A stretch of DNA of 40,467 bases from JAFGGG01 sp964634205 (lineage in GTDB: Bacteria; Spirochaetota; Spirochaetia; SZUA-6; RPPD01). The notes beneath the pieces are model-generated. The model ran no database searches. It worked only from the letters and a program-made list of their open reading frames with translations, and was not told the DNA's origin. Within the stretch, counting starts at the first letter, position 1. Every line of letters starts with the position of its first letter. Below, piece by piece: positions 32,125 to 40,316 of this stretch. The translations under genes and the position numbers were made by a program. The stretch is taken from the NCBI GenBank assembly GCA_964634205.1, contig CAZWKE010000035.1, positions 1-40,467 of the forward strand. The letters are read 5' to 3'.

Positions 32125-34032
32125 ATGACTCAGACCCTACCCAAAATGATAAAAGGTGTTGTAGAGCGCTTCGCCCGACAGCCGGCCCTTTATTACCGCA
32201 ACAAACAAAAAAAATATATTTTTCTTACCTTTGAGCAGTTTTATGAACAGATACAGCAGTTCGGTGCCGGGCTGCTTGATATGGGAGTAAAACGCGGGGA
32301 TCACATCGGTATTATCTCGGACAATCGTAAGGAATGGATCATCGCAGATTTTGCTATTTTGGGAATCGGGGCGGCGGATGTGCCGCGCGGCACGGATGCT
32401 ACCAACGCGGAGATTGTCTATATTTTAAATCATTCCGAATGTAAAGTGGTCTTGGCTGAAAATGCCGTTGTATGTAACCGAATATTATCCGGGCGAGGGG
32501 GGATGCCCAAGCTGAAGACCATCATCGTGATGGATGAGAATTTTGACAAATTGGACCTCAAAGCGAAAAACGGCAGGGTTAAGATCGTCCGGTTTACGGA
32601 GATACAGGAGGCAGGGAGAAAGCAGCTGGCCAAAAAACCCGGGTTGTTCGAACAGGAGCTGCAGCAAGGTGGGGGCTATGATCTGGCCACGATAATCTAT
32701 ACCTCCGGGACAACAGGCGAACCCAAGGGTGTTATGCTCTGTCATGAGAATTTTTTGCACCAGATACGCGCCACCCCCGGGGTGCTTTATGTCTACCCGG
32801 AACATATCTGCCTGAGTGTGCTGCCGGTCTGGCATTCCTTCGAACGCGCAATCGAGTATATTATTTTGAGTTTCGGTGCCAAGCTGGCCTATTCCAAACC
32901 GGTGGGTTCCGTAATGCTGGCGGATATTGCGGAAATACAACCTCAATGGCTGCCTTCCGTGCCGAGGATTTGGGAGGGTGTCTGGTCTGCGGTATATCGT
33001 AAAATTAAGGAAGAAGGCGGGGCGCGCTTTGCGTTGTTTAAGTTTTTTGTCGCCGTGGGTAAGGCGCATGCGTCGCTTTCCAATATGCTGCGGGGGCTTC
33101 TGCCGCAGTTTAAACGCCGTATCAGGATTTTGGATATAATTATCAGTATACTCCCCTTTTTCCTGCTTTTTCCGTTGAAGCTTCTGGGCGGGCTGCTTGT
33201 GTTCAGCAAGATACAGGAAAAAATCGGGCATGAGTTTGTGGCGGGTATCTCCGGAGGAGGCGCACTACCGCCGTATGTTGATAATTTCTTCCAGGCGGTA
33301 GGGATCCTGCTGTTGGAGGGATACGGTCTGACCGAGGCCGCTCCTGTTGTCAGTGTCAGGCTGCAGAAAAGGCCCGTTTCCAATACCGTGGGACCGTTGC
33401 TGCGGGGGACCTATGGGAAGATCCTCGGGGATGATGGGAAGGAACTGCCGCCGGGCAGGATGGGGGTGCTGCACGTAAAGGGCGGGCAGGTCATGTTGGG
33501 GTATTATAAAAAACCGGCGGAAACCGAGTCCGTGCTTTCCGAGGACGGCTGGTTGAATACGGGTGATCTGGCGATGTTCACCCATAAAGGCGAGCTGAAG
33601 ATTGTGGGAAGGGTAAAGGATACCATCGTGCTGCGGGGCGGAGAAAACGTGGAACCGCAGCCTATAGAGGAAACCATCATTCAGTCCTCATACATAGATC
33701 AGGTCATTGTGCTGGGACAGGACCAGAAGTTTCTGGCCGCGCTGGTGGTGGTAAACGATGAAGCAGTGGAGGAGTACGCGGTAAAAAACAACATCCCCTT
33801 CCAGACAATCGAGGAACTACGGGATGCGGCGGAGATATATGAAATGATAATCAATGAAATCAACAATTTGGTTTCCCCGCGGACCGGGTTTAAGGTGTGG
33901 GAGCGTATATTCCGCATAAAAATCCTGACGGCCCATTTCGAGGTGGGTAATGAGCTCACCGCGTCACTCAAAATGAAGCGCCGGGTTATTAATGATATCT
34001 ATAAAAAACAGATTAAAGAGCTGTTTCGTTGA
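32125..34032 (+). CDS. Long-chain acyl-CoA synthetase (AMP-forming)
   Basis: Activates fatty acids through an acyl-adenylate to acyl-CoA (or acyl-ACP). 635 residues. P-loop IIYTSGTTGEPKGVM, acyl/adenylate motif LLEGYGLTEAAP, and WLNTGDLA with KIVGRVKDTIVLRGGENVEP of the hinge. A central insertion (about residues 320-385) has a hydrophobic hairpin, ILDIIISILPFFLLFPLKLL, probably membrane-associated. I chose the ATG at 32125: AAGGAGG lies 6 nt upstream and MTQTLPKMIKGV begins the conserved region; the TTG at 32077 coincides with a TTGACA -35 box of a possible promoter. Lipid scavenging from the environment is a likely use, given the neighbours. Confidence 0.93.
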   Translation: MTQTLPKMIKGVVERFARQPALYYRNKQKKYIFLTFEQFYEQIQQFGAGLLDMGVKRGDHIGIISDNRKEWIIADFAILGIGAADVPRGTDATNAEIVYILNHSECKVVLAENAVVCNRILSGRGGMPKLKTIIVMDENFDKLDLKAKNGRVKIVRFTEIQEAGRKQLAKKPGLFEQELQQGGGYDLATIIYTSGTTGEPKGVMLCHENFLHQIRATPGVLYVYPEHICLSVLPVWHSFERAIEYIILSFGAKLAYSKPVGSVMLADIAEIQPQWLPSVPRIWEGVWSAVYRKIKEEGGARFALFKFFVAVGKAHASLSNMLRGLLPQFKRRIRILDIIISILPFFLLFPLKLLGGLLVFSKIQEKIGHEFVAGISGGGALPPYVDNFFQAVGILLLEGYGLTEAAPVVSVRLQKRPVSNTVGPLLRGTYGKILGDDGKELPPGRMGVLHVKGGQVMLGYYKKPAETESVLSEDGWLNTGDLAMFTHKGELKIVGRVKDTIVLRGGENVEPQPIEETIIQSSYIDQVIVLGQDQKFLAALVVVNDEAVEEYAVKNNIPFQTIEELRDAAEIYEMIINEINNLVSPRTGFKVWERIFRIKILTAHFEVGNELTASLKMKRRVINDIYKKQIKELFR

Positions 34033-34099
34033 AATATGGAATACAATCCCGGCAATTTTAAATTTGTACAATGCCATGGCGAGCCAAACAGAAAACTGG

Positions 34100-34140
34100 T
34101 ATAATCCTCTTGACAATGTAACTGTTTCAATGGTTACAAT
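34100..34140 (+). promoter_or_regulatory. Promoter/operator region of the response-regulator gene
   Basis: Contains an extended -10 (TGG-TATAAT, -10 at 34100-34105), a TTGACA (34110-34115) with TACAAT 19 nt further on, and an inverted repeat TGTAAC-N10-GTTACA (34117-34138) that would cover the promoter. The inverted repeat is a good candidate repressor or activator site. Another GTTACA occurs before the cyclic-nucleotide gene (37594-37599). Confidence 0.45.
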
Positions 34141-34178
34141 AGACAGGTTATACTAGAATAGAGAAAGGTGTTAAGCGC

Positions 34179-34559
34179 GTGAAAAAGATTTTAATAGTTG
34201 ATGATGATCCTGATTTGAGGGATGCGATTAAAACCGTCCTGCAGAACAAATACGAACTCAAGGAGGCCGGCTCAAAAAATGAGGTGTTCCAGGTACTTTC
34301 CGGATTCAAACCAGATCTGATAATTTTGGATGTAATGATGGATACCACCAGCACCGGTTTTGAGCTTTCCCGGGAGTTGCGAAATAATGAGAAAACCGGT
34401 GGTGCGAAGATTCTGATGCTGACAAGTGTGGATGAGGTAACCAATATTGATTTCAAATCGGCCGCGGGAGACCAGGAATGGCTTCCGGTTGATGATTATA
34501 TGACAAAACCTTTGGAACCCAAATTACTTATTTCAAAGGTCGAGGGGTTGTTGGCATAA
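34179..34559 (+). CDS. Stand-alone receiver-domain response regulator
   Basis: 126 residues, receiver domain only, no DNA-binding or output domain. ILIVDDDPDLRDA at the start, phospho-acceptor Asp in LIILDVMM, and MTKPLEP with the conserved Lys. It carries two family-specific features: DTTSTGFELSRELR after the Asp and a GDQEWLPVDDYMTKP loop, a form often seen next to soluble kinases in anaerobes. GTG start with GAGAAAGGTG upstream. It is convergent with the kinase-flavoenzyme gene (16 bp between stops), its probable partner. Output would be by protein-protein contact or phosphotransfer. Confidence 0.92.
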   Translation: MKKILIVDDDPDLRDAIKTVLQNKYELKEAGSKNEVFQVLSGFKPDLIILDVMMDTTSTGFELSRELRNNEKTGGAKILMLTSVDEVTNIDFKSAAGDQEWLPVDDYMTKPLEPKLLISKVEGLLA

Positions 34560-34575
34560 TCAGGTTGGTTTTGTT

Positions 34576-36978
34576 TTAGTCTTTCCAGTAGAGGTATCCG
34601 CCTTCAAGGATCTGCAAGGCGGTAAAGCCGATAGAAGACAGATAGCGATACGCCTCATAAGCGCGCGAAGAAGTGCGGCTGTAGAGGACAATTTTGGCTC
34701 TTTTCTTGAAAGGGATGTTCTCGGTACGGAGGTTCTCCAATGGAATACAAATACTGCCGGGAATCGCCGCGGCCGTATGCTCGGCTGTGGGGCTGCAATC
34801 GATTAATTTCATTGATTCCCGCTTTTTCTCATATGCAGCGGGGGTGATGGTTTTGCATAGCCCCTCGATTATGTTCTTTAAAACCAGACAGGCCGTCTGC
34901 ACCACATCAATCGGATTGTTGAATGCCGGATAATAACCCAGGTCCAGTTTAAACAACTCATCCAATGTCATTTTCTTGGCGATGGCACAGGCCAGTATTT
35001 CCAACCGGCCCACGACATTCCCTCTACCGTACCCTTGTGCTCCCAGGATCACCTGGGTTTTTTTATCCGCGATTATTTTAAGTATCATGGGTTTGGCGTC
35101 ATCATAGTAGTGGGTCTTATCCAGCCCGGAGATTATGGTGGTGGCAACATCAAATCCGCTTTTACGGGCTTCCCGTTCATGTATCCCGGTCCGAACGGCG
35201 GAGATATCGAAAATTTTAAACATCACTGTTCCAAGATTGCCGCCGAATTTTGTTTTATTACCGCAGATGTTGTCCGCGGCGATCCTTCCCATTTTTGTGG
35301 AAACCGAACCCAACGGCAGATAGGTACATTTGTTCGTAATGATATTGGTTATCTCCGCGCAGTCACCGACAGCGTAGACGGCTTTGTCCGATGTCTGTAA
35401 GTACTCATTTACTTTGATGGCCCCGCTTTCCCCTATTTCAAGGCCGGCCCTGGCGCCGAGTTTGGAGTTGGGCCGCACACCGGTTGAGAGAATGATCAGG
35501 TCGGCGTGAAAGGTTCCTTTGTCGGTGACAATCGCCTGCTTACTGTTTTCCTGTACAATCTTTTTGATCCGAATGTTGTTGATTGTTTTTATGCCCTTGC
35601 GGTCAAGTTCCTGCTGCAGTTTATGGGAGATGTCCGGATCAAAAAGATTGAGGATATAGGATTCTCTTTCAAGAATGGTGATGCGTGCTCCGATTGAAAT
35701 GAGGGATTCGGCCGTTTCCACACCGATAAGCCCGCCGCCGATAATATAGACATCGCTGGCGTGTTTTGCCGCGAACACCCGTTTCAGTTCTTCCGCGTCT
35801 TCGAAACGGTACAGCGAGTATATTCCCTTACCGCGGATACCCGGTATCGGCGGGGTATAGCCTTCCGCACCCGTGGCAATAATCAGCACATCGAAGGGGA
35901 TCGTGAACACCGAGTTGTTGGTCAGGTCCCTGACCTTCACGGTTTTTTTATCGCGATCGATGCTAGTAGCTTCCGTGTTATTATAGATATTAATGTTCTT
36001 AATATGTTCAAAGAAGTTCAGATCACGCAGGGTGTTGTCAGCTGAAGACATAAGCGCCTTGGGTGAGGTTACTTTGCCGCTTAAGTAAGACGGCAAGCCG
36101 CAGCCCGCGTAGGAAAGAAATTCGCTTTTTTCAATAATGGTTATTTCAAGACTCTCATCCAGCCGGCGCAGCCTGGCCGCGGCCTTGGGTCCGGCGGTCA
36201 CGCCACCGATGATTACTATTTTTTTCTGTTTGATATGCCGTTGCTTGTCCGTGATAACACTTTTATAGGGCAGGATGATATTAAAGGTGGATCCCTGGTT
36301 CAACTGTGATTTTACCTGGATTTCGCCCTTCTGGGCGTCAATAATCCGCCTTACCAGGGAGAGTCCCAGGCCGGTTCCCGATACCCGGGCCTTATGTATG
36401 GTGGAACGGAAAAACGGGTCGAAGATGGAAGACAGTTCATTTTCCGGTATTCCGTAACCGGTATCCGAAACCGAGATAGTAAACTGTTTCTCTTTTTCAC
36501 GCAGGGTTAGTTTGACGGTTATTCTCCCGTTCTCCGGCGTGTATTTCAGTGCATTGTCCAGCAGGTTTTTTAATACCAGTTCAAATCCGGCTCTGTCGGT
36601 TTCCGCAAAGACCTTTATCTTCTTGGGGAGTTTCAGTGAGATGGATATGTTTTTATTTGCGGCAGCCGTTTGAAAGGAGTTTGTTACGGTAACCAGGTCC
36701 GCACAGATCTCCATCTCCTGTTTTTTTATGGTCGCCACACCCCTTGAATATTTTTCATAGTTTAAAAGATCATTAATGAGAATCCTGGCCTCACCGGTTT
36801 TCACAATCGCCTTTTTAATCATATGCAGTGCTTTGGGATCGAGTTCCCCGGTAAAGCCCTCGGAAATTACCTTGAGCAGTGATTCAATTGAATTAATGGG
36901 GGATTTCAGTTGATGGGACAAAACACGAATAAGGTTATCGTTTCCGTCGGTCTGCCGCCCTGCTTCTTTGTTTCTCAT
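34576..36978 (-). CDS. Soluble histidine kinase fused to CoA-disulfide-reductase-like flavoenzyme and degenerate rhodanese
   Basis: 800 residues in one uninterrupted frame, no membrane segment. (1) Residues 15-238: HisKA with His22 in LSHQLKSPINS, HATPase with LKNLLDNALKYTP (N box), DTGYGIPE and GTGLGLSLVRRI. (2) Residues 253-700: pyridine-nucleotide disulfide oxidoreductase with FAD motif VIIGGVTAGPKAAA, single redox Cys293 in SYAGCGLPSY, NAD(P) motif VYIIGGGLIGVETAE (410-424) and AVYAVGDCAE; this is the CoA-disulfide/NADH persulfide reductase group. (3) Residues 715-800: rhodanese fold with IPGSICIPLENL, but LYSRTSSR has Ser767 where the catalytic Cys should be. The kinase comes first, so the enzyme may act as the sensor. 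It follows the cNMP-domain gene by 29 nt. Confidence 0.93.
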   Translation of the reverse strand: MRNKEAGRQTDGNDNLIRVLSHQLKSPINSIESLLKVISEGFTGELDPKALHMIKKAIVKTGEARILINDLLNYEKYSRGVATIKKQEMEICADLVTVTNSFQTAAANKNISISLKLPKKIKVFAETDRAGFELVLKNLLDNALKYTPENGRITVKLTLREKEKQFTISVSDTGYGIPENELSSIFDPFFRSTIHKARVSGTGLGLSLVRRIIDAQKGEIQVKSQLNQGSTFNIILPYKSVITDKQRHIKQKKIVIIGGVTAGPKAAARLRRLDESLEITIIEKSEFLSYAGCGLPSYLSGKVTSPKALMSSADNTLRDLNFFEHIKNINIYNNTEATSIDRDKKTVKVRDLTNNSVFTIPFDVLIIATGAEGYTPPIPGIRGKGIYSLYRFEDAEELKRVFAAKHASDVYIIGGGLIGVETAESLISIGARITILERESYILNLFDPDISHKLQQELDRKGIKTINNIRIKKIVQENSKQAIVTDKGTFHADLIILSTGVRPNSKLGARAGLEIGESGAIKVNEYLQTSDKAVYAVGDCAEITNIITNKCTYLPLGSVSTKMGRIAADNICGNKTKFGGNLGTVMFKIFDISAVRTGIHEREARKSGFDVATTIISGLDKTHYYDDAKPMILKIIADKKTQVILGAQGYGRGNVVGRLEILACAIAKKMTLDELFKLDLGYYPAFNNPIDVVQTACLVLKNIIEGLCKTITPAAYEKKRESMKLIDCSPTAEHTAAAIPGSICIPLENLRTENIPFKKRAKIVLYSRTSSRAYEAYRYLSSIGFTALQILEGGYLYWKD

Positions 36979-37007
36979 AACGTATCTATCGGCATGCTCG
37001 CCGTATG

Positions 37008-37553
37008 TTACTTGATATAATCTTCAATACTTGGGGCAAAGAAATTCTTCAGGCGCTCCAGGTCTTTGGCACTGATCGTCGCCTGCTTCTCGAACAGGAT
37101 CTCCTCATTTGCCCCTTTTAGTTTATGCAAGAGGCTGAAAATAATATAGCCGAATATTTTTACACCGGCTTTTGCGGAACTGTTTACAAAATTGATCAAT
37201 TTTTCACGGGAGATTTTAACCGCCTGCACGGACCCTTTGGCTGTTACGTCCGCGGTTCGTTTTACATCCAGAAAAATGGAGGCTTCTCCCACAATATCTC
37301 CCTGGCCTACATGGCCCAGCAGGATACGTTCGCCTTCCTTGCTCTTGATATGAATTTCAACTCCACCCTGAAGAATCCCGTAGAGGTGATGGCTGACTTC
37401 ATCCTGGGCGATTATGGTTTCACCGTCCGCATATTCAAGAAACTCACAAGAATCGAAAAGATCTTTTAACTCATCCTCCGCCAGGTTCTCAAAAATGCGC
37501 ACCTTTGTCAATTTTTTTATCAGCTCATCCTTTTTTTGTTGTATGGTGTTGAT
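37008..37553 (-). CDS. Cyclic nucleotide-binding domain protein, no DNA-binding domain
   Basis: 181 residues from the proposed start. One CRP-type ligand domain (about 20-130): FENLAEDELKDLFDSCEF, YADGETIIAQDE, LYGILQGGVEIH, VGQGDIVGEASIFLDVKRTADV. The Glu in GEAS and the Arg-Thr pair are the phosphate-binding cassette for cAMP/cGMP. The C-terminal 60 residues are helical with no helix-turn-helix, so it is not a CRP-type regulator. A perfect AAGGAGG (37560-37566) is followed 6 nt later by AUC, not a standard start. The only upstream alternative is TTG at 37604 (198 aa), which has no ribosome site. It is probably co-transcribed with the kinase-flavoenzyme gene. Confidence 0.85.
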   Translation of the reverse strand: MNTIQQKKDELIKKLTKVRIFENLAEDELKDLFDSCEFLEYADGETIIAQDEVSHHLYGILQGGVEIHIKSKEGERILLGHVGQGDIVGEASIFLDVKRTADVTAKGSVQAVKISREKLINFVNSSAKAGVKIFGYIIFSLLHKLKGANEEILFEKQATISAKDLERLKNFFAPSIEDYIK

Positions 37554-37639
37554 GGCACACCTCCTTATTCCGCAAAGATGATCGTAATATATTGTTACAG
37601 ACAATTACACAAAGATCAAGCAGTTTTTTCGTTATGTCA

Positions 37640-37767
37640 GCGATTCTAAATTTAACCGTTTGCAGCCTCTTAAATGAGCAGATACCTTTGCCTATGTCTT
37701 ATAAAGAGATAAATTTAGAATCATGAACGCCGAATTCATAAAAAGTACAATTCTAAATGTAAACATT
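37640..37767 (+). repeat. Dispersed noncoding repeat, copy B (about 128 bp)
   Basis: Partner of copy A (9678-9805), same orientation. Perfect 13-bp inverted arms GATTCTAAATTTA (37642-37654) and TAAATTTAGAATC (37710-37722), plus a third ATTCTAAAT box near 37750. It fills most of the 177 bp between the cNMP gene and pgsA; no gene is seen there. Confidence 0.7.
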
Positions 37768-37781
37768 CCGAATTGCTGTCA

Positions 37782-38324
37782 TTATGTGCGTACGGACTTC
37801 AGAAAGGTCAGGGTGTAGGTAAAAAGGGAGAAACCGATGAGTGCCAGACCCAGGATCAGGCTCGCCAGGGACAGGTACCAAAGGACATCCAGCACATAGA
37901 AGAGAACGGCGAACATCATGCAGACCGTGGCGGCCTTGCCCCAGATGTTGGACTCAGGCACCGTTTTCTTTCTGACGGCGATAAAAAGTCCGCCGGTAAG
38001 GATAAGCAGATCGCGGCCCAGTACGATAAACAGCACATATAACGGCAGGCCGCGGTAAATATGCAGTGCCAGTACCAATAGCAGGATAAGCAGCTTGTCC
38101 GCCAGCGGATCAAGCACACGGCCGAGGTCGGTCTGCTGGTTCAGTTTGCGTGCCAAGAGGCCGTCAAAGAAATCGGTCAGGAACAGCAGGCTCAAGAAAA
38201 CAAGCGTGATGATCTTTCCCTGCCAGCCCGGCAGGGTGAAAAAGTAAAAAACCAGCGGCGCGCACAAAAAGCGTGACAAACTGAGAATATTGGGAATTTT
38301 TAACAGGTCTCCGGCGCGGTACAT
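37782..38324 (-). CDS. pgsA: CDP-alcohol phosphatidyltransferase (PgsA family)
   Basis: Membrane enzyme that transfers a phosphatidyl group from CDP-diacylglycerol to an alcohol, most likely glycerol-3-phosphate. 180 residues with about four to six membrane helices. The family signature is complete: Asp51, Asp54-Gly55, Ala58-Arg59, Gly68, Asp72, Asp76 (D-x2-DG-x2-AR-x8-G-x3-D-x3-D). N-terminal IPNILSLSRFL is typical of PgsA. No Shine-Dalgarno before the ATG; a promoter ends 11 nt upstream, predicting a 4-nt leader. Confidence 0.93.
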   Translation of the reverse strand: MYRAGDLLKIPNILSLSRFLCAPLVFYFFTLPGWQGKIITLVFLSLLFLTDFFDGLLARKLNQQTDLGRVLDPLADKLLILLLVLALHIYRGLPLYVLFIVLGRDLLILTGGLFIAVRKKTVPESNIWGKAATVCMMFAVLFYVLDVLWYLSLASLILGLALIGFSLFTYTLTFLKSVRT

Positions 38325-38334
38325 AACTGCACTG

Positions 38335-38363
38335 AACGTAGGTCATAGGAGATAAAAAGTCAA
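38335..38363 (-). promoter_or_regulatory. Candidate promoter for pgsA (near-leaderless)
   Basis: Minus strand TTGACT (38358-38363), 17-nt spacer, TACGTT (38335-38340). Predicted start near 38328, 4 nt before the ATG. The -10 box is weak. Confidence 0.4.
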
Positions 38364-38415
38364 GAGGGAAACATATAGTGTAATAAAGGTAACCTGGAAA
38401 AGAAGGTTATGCGGT

Positions 38416-38449
38416 AAAAAACCATAAGCGTACTTGCACTACGCCTATG
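38416..38449 (-). terminator. Intrinsic terminator after the lipoprotein gene
   Basis: Minus strand CATAGGCGTA (38440-38449) pairs with TACGCTTATG (38423-38432) over 10 bp, one G-U, 7-nt loop, followed by G then a U6 run (38416-38421). It lies 20 nt after the lipoprotein stop. Confidence 0.75.
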
Positions 38450-38468
38450 TTCGGATTCAATACCCGGC

Positions 38469-39377
38469 TCAGGTGTGCGGTTGAATGCGGAAAGAAAAAA
38501 CCGTATTTTCGGCGTTATTCTTGTCCAGGCGCAGGTAAAAAATCGGTTCATGCAGGTCCGGGTTTTGATACACCGAAACTCCGCGGTCGGTTTTTTCCAA
38601 ACTGAATCCCGAACCTAAAATGATCGTTTCCACCTGCTTAAAAAGATCTGCGGTGTTGGAGGCGGAATCACCGCCAATATCAAGCTGCCAGGAGTAATAG
38701 CGGGTCCATGTGCCCCCATAGCTGATGAGGGAAAACGCGCGGTTTTTAAAAAAATCCGCCAGGTTCTGCGGAAGCTCCGGGCAGCGGAGCTCCGGAAACG
38801 CCGCCAGTATTTCCTCAACCGTAGGGGGAGTTCCGGCCGACGGAATGCTGATCTCATAACGCAGGCTTCCACCGCAGTGGGGCTCGCGGCTGCCGACAAA
38901 GCGTTCCACACCCTCTACGATCAACAGATGTTCCAAGCCGTTTTCCTGTTTTCGAAACGCGTATTCATCGGTGCCGTACTCTGTGTGCCGGACCGGGCGG
39001 GCGGTGAAGCCTTTCTGCCGCAGCAGCTTTTGGATGGCGGCAAGCACCTCTTGCGGTGTGCCCCTTGTCCCGAACTCGCCGCAGAACCAGAAGAATTTCA
39101 AGCCTTCCCGGTTACGGACTATGCCGAAGGTGTGATCAAAGCGAAAAGGTGCCAGGTTCACCAGCAGAGAGCGCCAGGCAGGCGGCGCCACGATATGCGG
39201 ATTGTGTTTGTTCCTGCCGAGCAGATCGGCAAACTCCGGGTCACTGGAAATTGCGCACTGCTGCCGGAGCATTTCAAGCTTTTGCGGTGTATTCCCGGTT
39301 ACCATAACGCTTTTGCAGCCTCCGTTTATAGTGATAATGACAATAAAACAGATGCATACCCTGATTATTATTTTCAT
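38469..39377 (-). CDS. Predicted lipoprotein, unknown function
   Basis: 302 residues. The N-terminus IIIRVCICFIVIITINGGC has a lipobox-like INGGC with Cys21 as the lipid site. The mature protein contains two similar alpha/beta segments (FRFDHTFGIVRNREGLKFFW and FSLISYGGTWTRYYSWQLDI, each followed by a VEEIL/FKQVETIILGSGF-like helix), suggesting an internal duplication. I recognise no family. The ATG has no ribosome site; a promoter with a perfect TTGACA predicts a 1-nt leader. It starts 43 nt after the thioesterase stop but has its own promoter and terminator. Confidence 0.8.
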   Translation of the reverse strand: MKIIIRVCICFIVIITINGGCKSVMVTGNTPQKLEMLRQQCAISSDPEFADLLGRNKHNPHIVAPPAWRSLLVNLAPFRFDHTFGIVRNREGLKFFWFCGEFGTRGTPQEVLAAIQKLLRQKGFTARPVRHTEYGTDEYAFRKQENGLEHLLIVEGVERFVGSREPHCGGSLRYEISIPSAGTPPTVEEILAAFPELRCPELPQNLADFFKNRAFSLISYGGTWTRYYSWQLDIGGDSASNTADLFKQVETIILGSGFSLEKTDRGVSVYQNPDLHEPIFYLRLDKNNAENTVFSFRIQPHT

Positions 39378-39384
39378 ATTCTGA

Positions 39385-39413
39385 ATTCAAATACAATATC
39401 GCCCTAATGTCAA
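39385..39413 (-). promoter_or_regulatory. Promoter for the lipoprotein gene (leaderless)
   Basis: Minus strand TTGACA (39408-39413), 17-nt spacer, TTGAAT (39385-39390). Predicted start near 39378, 1 nt before the ATG. Confidence 0.5.
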
Positions 39414-39420
39414 ATGAAAT

Positions 39421-40179
39421 CTATGGGATCGCCTGGGCTTCCCATGAGCTGCGGGCGCGTGCCAACTCCTCTCCGCCTGCCTGCTTGTGAATACCGTGCA
39501 GCCACGTGTTCCGGTCGTTTTCATCAGGGCAGGCCAATGAAAGGATGGGCTCATTATACAGCGCCTCGGACTGGTAATTCACTTCGAGTGAAACCAGGGA
39601 GTGTGTACCCTGCACGTTTAGCGGTACCGCCTCAAGCAGCCATTCCAGGTAGGCCACACTGTTTGTGTGCTGGTTCACGTCGATATCATTCAAGCGTACG
39701 GTAAACTCTTTTTGCGTGGTATATTCAGGCGGGTGGGGGAGTTTGTTCAACTGCCGGTCCACCGCCCTGCGGTTTATCGTATACGGATCAAGCATGTTTC
39801 CCAGGCGCAGAATACGGCGCGCGGTCAGATCGATCAAAAGCCAGCCGCTGGTGGCCCGCGCAATCACTGTGCCGCCGGCATCGGTTACCAGAAAATCACG
39901 CAGGGCCAACAGCCTGTCCACCCCGCAGGGCCAGGTCTGCACCGTAATCTCCTCACCGTAACGGGGATAAGAATCAATCTGCATAAAAAAGCGGGACAGC
40001 ATCCAGTTGCGCTGCTGTTCAAGCAGTCGGTGGACACCGAATCCCAGGGAGGCGGCATGCCGCCCGGCCGTTTCCTGCAGATAGTTGAACAGCGCCGGCG
40101 GAGAGAGTTTTCCGCGGCGGTCCATTTCATCCGCCCGGATGCGGAAGGTTTCCGACCAGATACCGTTCTGTTGCATCAT
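39421..40179 (-). CDS. Acyl-ACP thioesterase (FatA/FatB family)
   Basis: Releases free fatty acid from acyl-ACP. 252 residues, the double hot-dog form. The N-terminal hot-dog begins WSETFRIRADEMDRRGKLSPPA; the second carries NDIDVNQHTNSVAYLEW with catalytic Asn169 and His171, equivalent to the plant FatA/B NQHVNN motif. Two ATGs (40179, 40176) follow AGGAG closely; the second has better spacing. Free fatty acids could feed the acyl-CoA synthetase at 32.1 kb, but the genes are not linked. Confidence 0.92.
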   Translation of the reverse strand: MMQQNGIWSETFRIRADEMDRRGKLSPPALFNYLQETAGRHAASLGFGVHRLLEQQRNWMLSRFFMQIDSYPRYGEEITVQTWPCGVDRLLALRDFLVTDAGGTVIARATSGWLLIDLTARRILRLGNMLDPYTINRRAVDRQLNKLPHPPEYTTQKEFTVRLNDIDVNQHTNSVAYLEWLLEAVPLNVQGTHSLVSLEVNYQSEALYNEPILSLACPDENDRNTWLHGIHKQAGGEELARARSSWEAQAIP

Positions 40180-40193
40180 ATACTCCTGGGAAC

Positions 40194-40222
40194 AGGGTAG
40201 TGTAATACACCGGTGTCGTCAA
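40194..40222 (-). promoter_or_regulatory. Candidate promoter for the thioesterase gene
   Basis: Minus strand TTGACG (40217-40222), 17-nt spacer, TACCCT (40194-40199). The predicted start near 40187 would leave about 8-11 nt of leader, overlapping the AGGAG site. Confidence 0.35.
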
Positions 40223-40275
40223 GACTCCTTAATCGAAGAGGTTGAACGCCCCTTTATGCGAATGGAGCCGGTAGC

Positions 40276-40304
40276 TTGACCTGTAAAACAAAAAGTTATA
40301 TATT
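40276..40304 (+). promoter_or_regulatory. Promoter of the tRNA-Pro/tRNA-Arg operon
   Basis: TTGACC (40276-40281), 17-nt spacer, TATATT (40299-40304). Predicted start near 40311, 6 nt before the first tRNA. Confidence 0.65.
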
Positions 40305-40316
40305 CTAACCTCAAAA

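Noticed and set aside
34041..34080. Third copy of the dispersed repeat near AATTTTAAATTTG
   Set aside because: Only an AT-rich similarity; lacks the inverted AAATTTAGAAT and the ATACCT block.
34576..36978. Two separate genes (kinase, reductase) joined by a sequencing frameshift
   Set aside because: The frame is continuous, the linker (residues 239-252) is natural, and no start codon with a ribosome site precedes the reductase; a true fusion is simpler.
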